In this document: piece after piece, positions 17,248 to 25,756 of the stretch
How positions within the stretch are numbered: position 1 is the first letter of the stretch
Layout of the letters: every line of letters starts with the position of its first letter
From: QHXQ01 sp963788965
GTDB taxonomy: Bacteria; Acidobacteriota; Blastocatellia; Pyrinomonadales; Pyrinomonadaceae
NCBI GenBank assembly: GCA_963788965.1
Contig: CAWBIK010000006.1
Span: 1,178,001 to 1,242,000, forward strand
Direction of reading: 5' to 3'
Length of the DNA: 64,000 nt
The notes under the pieces: model-generated
The model's database searches: none
Seen by the model: only the letters and a program-made list of their open reading frames with translations
Told to the model about the DNA's origin: nothing
Made by a program: the position numbers and the translations under genes

Positions 17248-19329
17248 TCACGCACGCGCGACTGGCAGCGCGACGTAACGGCCGCCGAGCGTGCGCGCCA
17301 ACCGCGCGCCCTCGTCGCCGGCCGTGAAGCGTTGCCGCGTGTCCACGACGACGACGCTCATGTTCGTCTGTCGCAGCAACGCGCCACACTGTTCGAGTTC
17401 GCGTGCGATGCGCTCTGTACGTGCGGCGCGCGGGCCGCCTGTCCGCCCGTCGAGCGGGACGTTCGCGCGCCCGTCCGTGAAGACGAGCAGGACAACTTGC
17501 TCCGCGCCGTGCCGCGCCTGCCGGGCCAGTTCATGCGCCCGCACAAGCCCCGCTGCCAAAGGCGTCGCGCCGCCGACGGGCAACGCATCGAGCAGCGTCC
17601 GTGCGCGTGCGGCCGAACGACTCGGTCTGAGCAACAAGTCCGCGCGCCGCTCGCGGAAGCTGACGAGCGCGACCAGATCGCGGTTGACGTAAGACTGCCG
17701 CAGCAAGCGCGCGAGTGCGCCCTTCGCCTGCTCGATGCGGTTGAGCGCCATGCTGCCCGACGTGTCCAACGCGAAGATAAAGAGCGTGCCTGCGCGGCGC
17801 GCAAACTGCTTGAAGCGTAGATCGACGGGCGCGATCTGTCGTCGTCGTATGTCAGCATCACGCCTGCTCGCATGGCGCAGCGCAAGTGCGCGCAAGGTGG
17901 CGTCTAACGCGAGCCTTATGTCGCCGGTCGCCCTCGCATCGGCGCGCACATAACGTCCTCTCTGCGCGGGCACGACGGCGCGCGCGTCGTGTCTGCGCCG
18001 GTTAGTTGCGCGCGTTGGCCGCGTTGACCTTGCCGGTTCTGTGGGCGAGACGTGCAGGTCCAAATCAAGGCGCGCGTCCAGAGGAGGCGGCGCTGTGCGC
18101 TCTGGCCCGCGCGCGTCGCCTGCGCGCCCGTCGGCGTCTGTGCGTTGCGGCGCACGCCCTGTGCGCCCGTCGTCGTCGTTATCTTCTGTGGGTGCGTCGT
18201 CGCGTGCATCAAGGCCCGCGCGCGGCTCTGCGTGTGCGTTTGTTTTGTCCGTGTCGAACAGTTGTGCAACTGTCTGTTCAAGTTGCGCGCTGCCGGTTGA
18301 CTGCTCGAACGGATCGCGGCGCAGCCGATGACGAAGCGCGAGCGGGGCGACGCGCCGCACGTCTTCATCGGTCACAGTCTTGCGTCCGTTCAACGCGGCG
18401 CGCGCGCGCGCCGCACGCGTGATCGTCAACTCGCCGCGATGGCCGTCCACTTGCAAACGCTGGCACAGATCGGCGATGCGGCGTAAGACCGAACGCTCGA
18501 TCTTGACCTCCGCGACCAAGCGCCGCGCGCGCACGATGCGTCGGCGCAAACGCGCCTGCTCATCTTCCATCCGCGCGCAGAAGCCGAGCGGGTCGCGCGC
18601 GAACGCTTCGTGGCGCGTGACAACTTCGACGCGCTCGTCCAAATCCGCGGGCGTGCGGACCTCAACACAGAGGCCGAAACGATCCACGAGTTGCGGGCGC
18701 AACTCGCCCTCTTCGGGGTTGCCCGATCCGATGAGCACGAAGCGCGCGGGATGTGTGATCGAGATACCTTCGCGTTCGACGCGGTTGCGCCCGGCGGCGG
18801 CGGCGTCGAGCAACAGATCGACCAGATGATCTTCGAGCAGGTTAACTTCGTCGATGTAGAGGAAGCCGCGATTCGCGCGCGCGAGCAAGCCCGGCTCAAA
18901 CTCTTTAACACCGTCCGCCAACGCGCGCTCGAAACTGAGCGTGCCGCAGACGCGATCCTCCGTCGCGTTCAACGGCAACTCGACGACCGGCACACGCGCA
19001 CGCGTCCTTGCCAAACGAGCGTCCGCGCGCAGGCGCGCACGACAATCAGCGCATAAATTATTTTCTTCCGCCGGGTCGCAGTTGTACGCGCAGCCGCGCA
19101 CACACATGACGGGCGGCAACAGGTCTGCGAGCGCACGCACAGCCGTTGACTTGCCCGTGCCCCGCTGCCCCATGATAAGCGCGCCGCCCACCGACGGCTC
19201 GATCACGTTGAGCAACAGCGCCAACTTCATCTCTTGCTGTCCGACCAACGCCGTGAACGGAAAGCGCGGCGGTGCGCCGTCTGCGTGCGAATTTTTAGTC
19301 GTACTTGTTGACCGCTTATTCATCGTCAT
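17248..19329 (-). CDS. ChlI-ChlD fusion (AAA+ plus von Willebrand A chelatase motor subunit)
   Basis: A 693-residue protein combining both small chelatase subunits. The N-terminal AAA+ domain has an intact Walker A (GQRGTGKST), a Cys-rich insert (CVRGCAYNCD, then CADC) that may bind zinc or a cluster, and Walker B in FLYIDEVNLLED, as in ChlI. An acidic/Pro-rich linker follows, then a VWA domain with the MIDAS sequence FALDTSGSMA, as in ChlD. Such fusions pair with either BchH or CobN. The ATG at 19329 was chosen because an upstream in-frame ATG at 19347 lies inside a palindromic repeat arm. It is the first gene of the chelatase locus. Confidence 0.9.
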   Translation of the reverse strand: MTMNKRSTSTTKNSHADGAPPRFPFTALVGQQEMKLALLLNVIEPSVGGALIMGQRGTGKSTAVRALADLLPPVMCVRGCAYNCDPAEENNLCADCRARLRADARLARTRARVPVVELPLNATEDRVCGTLSFERALADGVKEFEPGLLARANRGFLYIDEVNLLEDHLVDLLLDAAAAGRNRVEREGISITHPARFVLIGSGNPEEGELRPQLVDRFGLCVEVRTPADLDERVEVVTRHEAFARDPLGFCARMEDEQARLRRRIVRARRLVAEVKIERSVLRRIADLCQRLQVDGHRGELTITRAARARAALNGRKTVTDEDVRRVAPLALRHRLRRDPFEQSTGSAQLEQTVAQLFDTDKTNAHAEPRAGLDARDDAPTEDNDDDGRTGRAPQRTDADGRAGDARGPERTAPPPLDARLDLDLHVSPTEPARSTRPTRATNRRRHDARAVVPAQRGRYVRADARATGDIRLALDATLRALALRHASRRDADIRRRQIAPVDLRFKQFARRAGTLFIFALDTSGSMALNRIEQAKGALARLLRQSYVNRDLVALVSFRERRADLLLRPSRSAARARTLLDALPVGGATPLAAGLVRAHELARQARHGAEQVVLLVFTDGRANVPLDGRTGGPRAARTERIARELEQCGALLRQTNMSVVVVDTRQRFTAGDEGARLARTLGGRYVALPVARA

Positions 19330-19331
19330 TG

Positions 19332-19408
19332 CTTTGCGCCTTTGCATCTTTGCGTGAGTTGATTACTGATCAAAGATTTACCTCACGCAAAGATGCGAAG
19401 GCGCAGAG
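19332..19408. repeat. Dispersed inverted repeat, family 2
   Basis: Two 27-base arms (19332-19358 and 19382-19408) are near-perfect reverse complements around a 23-base spacer. The right arm begins CTCACGCAAAGATGCGAAGG. It lies immediately upstream of the ChlI-ChlD fusion and downstream of the SDR gene, where it could act as a terminator or mRNA-end hairpin. Confidence 0.85.
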
Positions 19409-19424
19409 AAGATCGCGAAGTTAG

Positions 19425-20238
19425 TTAACCGCCGTGGCGAAATTCGGGGTAGAGGGTCATGCCGCCGTCAACGTAGAGGATCGCGCCGGTGACATAGCTG
19501 GCCGTCGTTGGAACAGAGAAAGGCGACGCACGCCGCGACCTCTTCGGTCTGCCCCATGCGCTCGGTCGGGATTTTCCGCAGCAGGTCTTTCAACATCGCC
19601 GGGTCGCCCCAGACGTTTTCATTGATCGGCGTTTGGATCGCGCCCGGCGCAACCGAGTTGACGCGCACACGTTCGGTCGCCAACTCAAGCGCCATCGTCT
19701 TGGTCAACATATCGAGGCCGGCCTTGGCCGCGCAATAGTGCGCGAACCCGCCCCACGGGATGATGTTATGCACCGACGAGATGTTGACGATTGCGCCGCC
19801 GGTCTTAGCCGCGACCATCATGCGGGCGGCGCGTTGCGCGCACATAAACGCACCGGTCAGATCAACGTCAAGCACTTTGCGCCACGCGTCAGCGGGCATC
19901 TCAAGAATCGGGTGATGCGTCTCGAAGCCCGCGTTGTTGACCAGTATGTCTAACCCACCGAACGCTTCCTGTGCAGCAGCGAACATCGCGTCCACTTCCT
20001 GCTCGTTCGATACGTCGGCCTGTATGGCAACTGCGCGCCCGCCCGCCGCAACGATCTCTTGCACGACTTCTTCAGCCGCTTCCGGTTTGCTGCGATAGTT
20101 GATCACGACCGCTGCGCCTTCGCGCGCCAACCGCAACGCGATAGCCCGCCCGATGCCGCTGTTCGCGCCCGTGATCAACGCGCGCCTATCGCGTAAGCGC
20201 GCCGCCACGATCTGTTCGTTATTTGAGTTTGTTGACAT
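19425..20238 (-). CDS. Short-chain dehydrogenase (glucose 1-dehydrogenase-like), frameshifted near its 3' end
   Basis: A classical SDR of about 270 residues: NAD(P)-binding TGANSGIGRAIA, NNAG, catalytic Ser in ISSVH and YCAAK (Tyr and Lys), and PGAIQTPIN. The C-terminal motif YVTGAILYVDGGMTLYPEF, characteristic of glucose 1-dehydrogenase-type SDRs, is in a different frame. One extra G near 19515 (GACGGCCAGC where GACGCCAGC would restore the frame) explains this. The frame would then end at TAA 19425-19427. ATG 20238 was chosen because the longer frame to 20280 merely reads through a palindromic repeat arm. Substrate unknown. Confidence 0.82.
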
Positions 20239-20255
20239 AAGGTTTACCGGAAGAA

Positions 20256-20315
20256 TTAACCACAAAGACACGAAGAACACAAAGGTTCGCTCTGTGTCTT
20301 CGTGTCTTTGTGGTT
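20256..20315. repeat. Dispersed inverted repeat, family 1 (copy B)
   Basis: The left arm begins TTAACCACAAAGACACGAAG and the right arm ends CTTCGTGTCTTTGTGGTT, with a loop of about 10 bases. It sits between two minus-strand genes. Read in frame with the SDR gene, its right-hand arm would encode a spurious hydrophobic leader. Confidence 0.85.
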
Positions 20316-20322
20316 GATCGCT

Positions 20323-21448
20323 TTAAGGCTCGATGGCCATGCGCAGCACGTTGGTCAGCGGGTAACGCTCGGTGCGCCCGTTCTTCAACGTCACGACGAT
20401 CAACTGATTAACGACGGTCACGCGGTTGACGCTGTCCATTTCGTGTTCGACCTTCGTGCCGTCTCTGCGTTCGATGACGAGCCGCGTGACGCCGATCTGC
20501 GGCACGGACTCGGCGGGCGCAGCCGCGACGGGTGCAGGTCTCGTTTGCCGGCTCGCTCGTCGGGCGCTTCGCAGTCTCCTTCGCACGGCTTGGGCGTGGA
20601 GTGCGCCGCGCAGGCGTGCGCGCCGGACGTGCGGCCTCAGGCTTGTTCGACGGCTCGGCTGTGCTGCTGTCCGCAGGTGCAGTCTCGCCTGTTCCGGTCT
20701 TGGCCGTTTCGGCGTTAGGTTCTGCTGTGTTGGTTGTGCGTCGCGCCGTCTCGCTGCGCTGCGCGGGCCGCGTGCGGCGCGGCGTTCTGGTTCGAGTCGT
20801 GGGCGCGCGCGTTGGCGTCGGCTCCTTCGCGGCCGTGTCCGACTTCTTCGCGTCTGTCGCCGTCTCAGCCGGTGTGATGACTTCCGCTTCAGGTTCGTCA
20901 ATGCGCGCGCCGACCGAGTTGACGCGGCGCACACCCTTACCGGGCGTGCGTGTGGGCTGACGATTCTCGGCCGTTGTTTCGGGTTGCGACGGCGTGGCCG
21001 CGAAGTTCGTGGCCGGTTGGAACGTGCCGCCGAGGCGCAAGCGATATATGCCCTCCGCGTCGTTCGGCGGGCGGGCCTGCACGCGCAGGATGAGCGTCAC
21101 CTCGCGGCGCAGAAAGACCGTCTTCGTCACGTTGAGCGCGCTGCCGCTGGCGTAGAGCGTGATCTGTGTGAGCGGGCGCAGCCCTGTGAGCAGGAACAGA
21201 TCGACCGCGCCATCGAGATTGCTGCTCTCGACCGTAACCGCGAGGTCGCCCTGTGTGCCGTTGAACGTGTAGAAGTGACTTGTGAGTCGCGGGTCGCCGA
21301 GGTCGCGCGGCGCAATGCGCCCTTCGATCTCGTTAGTGCCAAGCGGCGTCGGGAAGTTCAGGTCGGACGATTGCGCCGCCGCGCACACGCACGCCGCCAA
21401 AACGAACGCGAGCAACGTCGCGCCGCGTCGCAAGCTCAACTTGTGCAT
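20323..21448 (-). CDS. Secreted PPC-like domain protein with Pro/Thr/Arg-rich middle, frameshifted
   Basis: About 374 residues after frame correction. A signal peptide (ending VCAAAQ) precedes a beta-rich domain resembling bacterial pre-peptidase C-terminal domains (LTSHFYTFNGTQGDLAV, GAVDLFLLT, GIYRLRLGG). A long Thr/Pro/Arg/Ala-rich low-complexity region follows, then a C-terminal module (GVTRLVIERRDGTKVEHEM through RTERYPLTNVLRMAIEP) that is in another frame. An extra T near 20540 (GAGACCTGCACC) accounts for the shift. The function is not recognised; a cell-surface or periplasmic role is inferred from the signal and composition. Confidence 0.65.
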
Positions 21449-21558
21449 CAGTATCTCGCGCATCAGGCATGAACCGATCCGACAGGCTCGCGCGAGTTTA
21501 ACAGGCGCACAGGCGCAGTCACAACAAGTGAGCGGGCGCGCACGTCAATCTGTCCGCA

Positions 21559-21605
21559 CAAAAAAAATCGGCACGCGCCTATAAGAGCACTTGCCGACTT
21601 TTTAT
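21559..21605 (-). terminator. Rho-independent terminator after tRNA-Leu
   Basis: On the minus strand TCGGCA (from 21597) pairs with TGCCGA (to 21568) and is followed by a run of eight T. It lies just downstream of the tRNA. Confidence 0.75.
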
Positions 21606-21610
21606 TCACA

Positions 21611-21692
21611 TGGGGATGGAGAGACTCGAACTCTCACGGGTTGCCCCACACGCCCCTCAAACGTGCGCGTCTACCAGTTCCGCCACATCCCC
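21611..21692 (-). tRNA. tRNA-Leu (anticodon GAG)
   Basis: The minus strand reads GGGGATG...CATCCCC as a 7-bp acceptor stem with discriminator A. It has a D-arm typical of leucine tRNAs (GGCGGAACTGGTAGACGC), an anticodon stem CACGT/GCGTG enclosing TTGAGGG (anticodon GAG), a short variable arm, and a T-loop GTTCGAGTC. The 3' CCA is not encoded. At 82 bases this is a normal class II tRNA-Leu decoding CUC and CUU. Confidence 0.95.
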
Positions 21693-21759
21693 GGCCAAAG
21701 TTAAATTGTCAATCAACAGTCTTGACCGCATCAGCGGCGCGCTGTGTGAACGTTGCTTA

Positions 21760-22155
21760 CTACTTCGTTTGCGAGTTGCTGTTCGAGTTTGCGTTGCCTG
21801 CGTTGGGGCTGCTCGCGGGCGACGCGGCGGGCGGCGCGGTTGGTTGCGGCGTGGCGGTGGCTGTCGGCACGGGTGTCGGCGTCGGCGTCGCTTCGACCTC
21901 AGTTGATTGCAAGACGGAGCGCGAGCCTGTGACGGCGGGCAGGGCCAAGAGCAGCGCCGTCAGCATGAAGAGGCCGGCGGCGATGATAGTGATCTTGGCC
22001 AAGAGCGTCTGCGTGCCGCGCGGGCCGAAGGCGGTGCTTGAGATCGAGCTTGTAAAGAGCGCGCCCGCGTCCGCCTTGCCCGGCTGCAACAGCACGGCCA
22101 CGATCAGCACGACGCACGCCAGAATAAATAACAGGTATAAGAGAGAAACGAGCAA
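21760..22155 (-). CDS. secG: Preprotein translocase subunit SecG
   Basis: 131 residues: two membrane helices (about 3-22 and 53-72) separated by the conserved SecG loop LLQPGKADAGALF...SSISSTAFGPRG, then a Pro/Thr/Ala-rich tail of about 50 residues. SecG assists SecYE during protein export. The TTG at 22155 is the only start compatible with the first helix and has an AGGA-like site upstream. It ends the gap-pgk-tpiA cluster, a widely conserved neighbourhood. Confidence 0.9.
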   Translation of the reverse strand: MLVSLLYLLFILACVVLIVAVLLQPGKADAGALFTSSISSTAFGPRGTQTLLAKITIIAAGLFMLTALLLALPAVTGSRSVLQSTEVEATPTPTPVPTATATPQPTAPPAASPASSPNAGNANSNSNSQTK

Positions 22156-22178
22156 AACTTCATCCTCAAACTTTGATA

Positions 22179-22937
22179 TTAGAGATTGTAATGCACGAGT
22201 TGCGCGAACGTCTCGGCGTCGAGACTTGCACCGCCGACGAGCGCCCCGTCCACGTCTGGTTGCTTCATCAAGCCCGCGATGTTGTCGGGTTTGACCGAGC
22301 CGCCGTAGAGGATGCGTAATGCGTCGCCCGCGTCCTCTTCGTGTCTTTCCGCGAAAACGCGCCGGATAAACGCATGCATTTCCTGCGCTTGCTCCGGCGT
22401 CGCAGTTTGTCCGGTGCCGATGGCCCAGACCGGTTCATACGCGACGATGATACGGGCGAGGTCGGAGGATGTCAAACCGCGCAAACCGCCCTCTAGTTGC
22501 CCGCGCACGACCGATTCGGCGTGCCCGCGCTCGCGTTGCGCCAGCGTCTCGCCGACGCACAAGATGACCGTCAACCCGGCGGCCAGCGACGCCTGCGTCT
22601 TGTGATTCGCCATCGAATCGCTTTCGCCATAGACGTGGCGGCGCTCGCTGTGGCCGACGATAACGTGCGTGCAGCCCACGTCGCGCAGCATGTCGGCCGC
22701 GATCTCGCCCGTGTGCGCGCCGTGTTTCGCTTCGGGCGCGCAGTTCTGCCCCGCCACCTTGATGTTCGAGCCTTCGAGTCGGTCGGCGACAACCTTCAGA
22801 GACGTGAACGGCGGCGCGATGATGATCTCGCAATGGTTCGCGTTCACCACGAGCGGGCGCAACGCCAGCGCGGTCGCAACCGAGTCCGCGACCAACTTAT
22901 ACATCTTCCAGTTGCCGGCGATGACGGGCTTTCTCAT
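22179..22937 (-). CDS. tpiA: Triosephosphate isomerase
   Basis: A 252-residue TIM barrel interconverting dihydroxyacetone phosphate and glyceraldehyde 3-phosphate. Catalytic residues are K11 (GNWKMYK), H96 (VGHSERR) and E168 (AYEPVWAIGTG), and the phosphate loop LYGGSVKPDN is present. ATG 22937 matches the family N-terminus MRKPVIAGNWK; an open extension to 23000 is not expected to be translated. It lies between pgk and secG on one strand. Confidence 0.96.
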   Translation of the reverse strand: MRKPVIAGNWKMYKLVADSVATALALRPLVVNANHCEIIIAPPFTSLKVVADRLEGSNIKVAGQNCAPEAKHGAHTGEIAADMLRDVGCTHVIVGHSERRHVYGESDSMANHKTQASLAAGLTVILCVGETLAQRERGHAESVVRGQLEGGLRGLTSSDLARIIVAYEPVWAIGTGQTATPEQAQEMHAFIRRVFAERHEEDAGDALRILYGGSVKPDNIAGLMKQPDVDGALVGGASLDAETFAQLVHYNL

Positions 22938-23010
22938 AAGGATGAACGCGGACTGATTGAAGGTTGAATGAACAGACAGGCGGCGCGCTAACTTATTCAC
23001 GGGGCCGCGT

Positions 23011-24219
23011 TCATGCTTTATCGTTTAAGGCCGCGACGCCGGGCAGTTCGTCGCCCGCGAGAAATTCGAGCGTCGCGCCGCCGCCCGTGGAGATGTGCGT
23101 GATCTTATCGGCGACGCCGGCCTCTGTGACGGCCGCCACCGAGTCGCCGCCGCCGACGATAACGGTCGCGCCGCGCTCCGACGCTTCCGCCACAGCCCGC
23201 GCGACGCCGACCGTGCCTTGATCGAAGCCCAACTCCTTCTCCTCGAAGATGCCCATCGGGCCGTTCCAGATGACGGTCTGCGCGTCCGCGAGCGCGTGCG
23301 CGAAGTGTGCGACCGTTTCGACGCCGATGTCCACGCCGACGTGCCCCGCGTTGGTAAACTCGATGGGGATCGTCTTCTTGCTCTTGAGCGGATCGTAGCT
23401 GTCTATGACGACGTGATCGGTGGGCAACAACAGATCGACGCCGGCCGCTTTCGCTTGCTCTACGATCTCAAGCGCCTTCGGCATCATGTCGTCTTCGACA
23501 AGCGACTTGCCGATGGTGAAGCCTTGCGCCTTGAAGAACGTGTAAGCCATCGCGCCGCCGATCAAGAGTTTGTCAACTTTGCGCTTGATGAGTGCTTCGA
23601 TAACGGGAATTTTATCCGACACCTTCGCGCCGCCGAGGATGGCGACGAACGGGTGCGCGGGATCGTTGATGACGCGGCCGAGATAGTCCAGTTCTTTTTG
23701 CATCAACAGCCCGGCCGCGGCCTGTTTGACGAACTTCGTGATCCCGGCCGTCGAAGCGTGCGCGCGATGCGCCGCGCCGAAGGCATCGTTCACATACACG
23801 CCGTCGCACAAGGCAGCCAACGCGCGCGCGAACCCTTCGTCGTTCGCTTCCTCTTCGGCGTGAAAGCGCAGGTTTTCGAGTAGCAACACACCACCGTCTT
23901 GTAACGCGTCAACTTGCGTGCGCGTGGCATCGCCGATGCAATCGTCGGCAAACGCGACGGGCTGACCCGACAACTGCGACAGGTGCTCGGCCACGGGGCG
24001 CAAACTGTATTTGTCGTTGCGCTCACCTTTCGGCCGGCCCAGATGCGACGCAAGGATGACACGCGCGCCCTGTTCGGTCGCATAACGAATCGTCGGCAGC
24101 GCCGCTTCGATCCGCGTGTCGTCCGTCACCTTGCCATCCTTGATCGGCACGTTGAAATCGACGCGCATGAAGACGCGCTTATTCTTGAGGTCAAGGTCTT
24201 TGATTGAAAGCTTGTTCAT
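23011..24219 (-). CDS. pgk: Phosphoglycerate kinase
   Basis: 402 residues of normal family length, transferring phosphate between 1,3-bisphosphoglycerate and ADP in the cytoplasm. Readable motifs include RVFMRVDFNVP at the N-terminus, the substrate His/Arg region ILASHLGRPKGE, AILGGAKVSDKIPVIE, NGPMGIFE, and the nucleotide-binding loop VGGGDSVAAV followed by HISTGGGATLEFL. It lies between gap and tpiA, from which it is separated by a palindrome and about 70 bases respectively. Confidence 0.97.
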   Translation of the reverse strand: MNKLSIKDLDLKNKRVFMRVDFNVPIKDGKVTDDTRIEAALPTIRYATEQGARVILASHLGRPKGERNDKYSLRPVAEHLSQLSGQPVAFADDCIGDATRTQVDALQDGGVLLLENLRFHAEEEANDEGFARALAALCDGVYVNDAFGAAHRAHASTAGITKFVKQAAAGLLMQKELDYLGRVINDPAHPFVAILGGAKVSDKIPVIEALIKRKVDKLLIGGAMAYTFFKAQGFTIGKSLVEDDMMPKALEIVEQAKAAGVDLLLPTDHVVIDSYDPLKSKKTIPIEFTNAGHVGVDIGVETVAHFAHALADAQTVIWNGPMGIFEEKELGFDQGTVGVARAVAEASERGATVIVGGGDSVAAVTEAGVADKITHISTGGGATLEFLAGDELPGVAALNDKA

Positions 24220-24232
24220 AAAGAAGTGAACC

Positions 24233-24294
24233 GTGAATCGTAAAGCGTGAATAGATCAAAACCAGTTCTTAACTATTCACGATTTACGATTCAC
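24233..24294. repeat. Inverted repeat between gap and pgk
   Basis: Arms of 22 bases (24233-24254 and 24273-24294) with one mismatch, the left one starting GTGAATCGTAAAGCGTGAAT, around an 18-base AT-rich loop. It may stabilise processed ends between gap and pgk or attenuate downstream expression. Confidence 0.8.
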
Positions 24295-24304
24295 TATTTA
24301 CGAA

Positions 24305-25312
24305 TCATAGTCCTTTGCGCGCGATGAACTTGACGAGGTCGCGGACGCGGCAGGAATAGCCCCACTCGTTGTCGTACCACGAGAGCACTTTAACGAGATT
24401 GCCGCCGATGACCTTCGTATATTCGGCGTCCACGATGGACGAGTTGTCGTTCTTGCGGAAGTCAACGGAGACGAGCGGTTCTTCGGAGAAAGCGAGGATG
24501 CCGCGCAGTTCTTCGTTCGCCGCGTTCTTCAGCGCCGTGTTGACCTGTTCGGTCGTGACTTCCTGTTCGACTTCCATCACGACATCGACGAGCGAGACGT
24601 TCGGCGTGGGCACGCGCACGCTGATGCCGTCGAACTTGCCTTTGAGTTCGGGCAGCACGAGGGCGACCGCCTTGGCCGCGCCGGTCGAGGTCGGGATCAT
24701 CGAGAGCGCGGCGGCGCGTGCGCGGCGCAAATCTTTGTGCGGCAGATCGAGCAACTGCTGGTCGTTGGTGTACGAGTGAATCGTCGTCATCTGCGCCGAC
24801 TTGATCTTGAAGTTCTGGTGGATGACTTTAGCAACGGGCGCGAGACAATTCGTCGTGCAAGAGGCGTTGGAAATAACGTGATGCGCCGCCGGGTCATAAG
24901 CGTCGTCGTTGACGCCGAGCACGATGGTGATGTCCTCGTTCTTCGCGGGCGCGCTGATGATCACTTTCTTGACGGGGCCGCGGATGTGCTTGCGCGCGTC
25001 CTCGGCCTTCGTGAACAGCCCCGTTGACTCGACGATTATTTCAGCGCCAACTTCATCCCACGGAATCGCCGCCGGGTCTTTGACGGAGAAGACGCGGAAC
25101 TCGTCCGTGCCGACGCGGATGCCGTTCTCCGTAGCGGCGATCTCATGATCGAGATTGCCGAGCACCGAATCATATTTAAGCAGGTGCGCGAGCGTCTTTG
25201 TGTCGGTGATGTCGTTGACGGCGACAAAATCTATGTCCGGGTCGCCTAAGGAAGCGCGCAAGATGTTGCGCCCGATCCGTCCGAAACCGTTGATGCCAAC
25301 TTTCACTGCCAT
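24305..25312 (-). CDS. gap: Glyceraldehyde-3-phosphate dehydrogenase
   Basis: 335 residues. NAD-binding GINGFGRIGRNI at the N-terminus, catalytic C152 in SNASCTTNCLAP and H179 in HSYTNDQQ, and WYDNEWGYS near the C-terminus. It oxidises glyceraldehyde 3-phosphate to 1,3-bisphosphoglycerate. ATG 25312 follows a strong GGAGG about 10 bases upstream. First gene of the gap-pgk-tpiA-secG series. Confidence 0.97.
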   Translation of the reverse strand: MAVKVGINGFGRIGRNILRASLGDPDIDFVAVNDITDTKTLAHLLKYDSVLGNLDHEIAATENGIRVGTDEFRVFSVKDPAAIPWDEVGAEIIVESTGLFTKAEDARKHIRGPVKKVIISAPAKNEDITIVLGVNDDAYDPAAHHVISNASCTTNCLAPVAKVIHQNFKIKSAQMTTIHSYTNDQQLLDLPHKDLRRARAAALSMIPTSTGAAKAVALVLPELKGKFDGISVRVPTPNVSLVDVVMEVEQEVTTEQVNTALKNAANEELRGILAFSEEPLVSVDFRKNDNSSIVDAEYTKVIGGNLVKVLSWYDNEWGYSCRVRDLVKFIARKGL

Positions 25313-25756
25313 ATCAATCAAGCCTCCTCGCCGTCCGTCTAATCGGAGCGCACGCGCCCGCTTGCGGTGGCCCGTTCGTCGTCGCGCACGCCGCACGAGG
25401 CAGCGCACCTCATCGTCGGGCGGCTACGAGGCCGCCAAGGCCCATGCGCAAAAATGAGTTGCTACTAAAGATCGGCAAGATAATGTGCGCGTGCGAGGTC
25501 TGTCAAGGAAGCGACGCCGCATCCCGATTTCGGGATCGGTGGTTCACGTTTTCGCAACGCAGCCTTGCGCGGGTCAACGAACTCGCACTTTTCCGCCCAT
25601 AAACCGTGTTCTTTCTCCGGTCTATCACTTGCTTATTTTGAAACTCCACGCGCAAGCGTGTCGTAGTAGGAGCAGACCCGGCGGCGGCGTTTTTCATCAA
25701 GGTCATAGCCCGCACGAACCGGTCGTTCACCCAAGTTTCCCTGAGGAGTTTTAGTC
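25313..25756. other. Divergent intergenic region between gap and the TolC-like gene
   Basis: About 440 bases with no convincing gene. It should hold the promoters of both divergent neighbours. A small palindrome, ATCCCGATTTCGGGAT, lies at 25521-25536. GAGGAG at 25743-25748 is the ribosome-binding site of the plus-strand gene. I do not see a riboswitch or RNA fold I can name. Confidence 0.5.

Noticed and set aside
11725..19329. Photosynthesis gene cluster
   Set aside because: Only the chelatase subunits are visible; no other bacteriochlorophyll, reaction-centre or chlorosome gene lies in the window.
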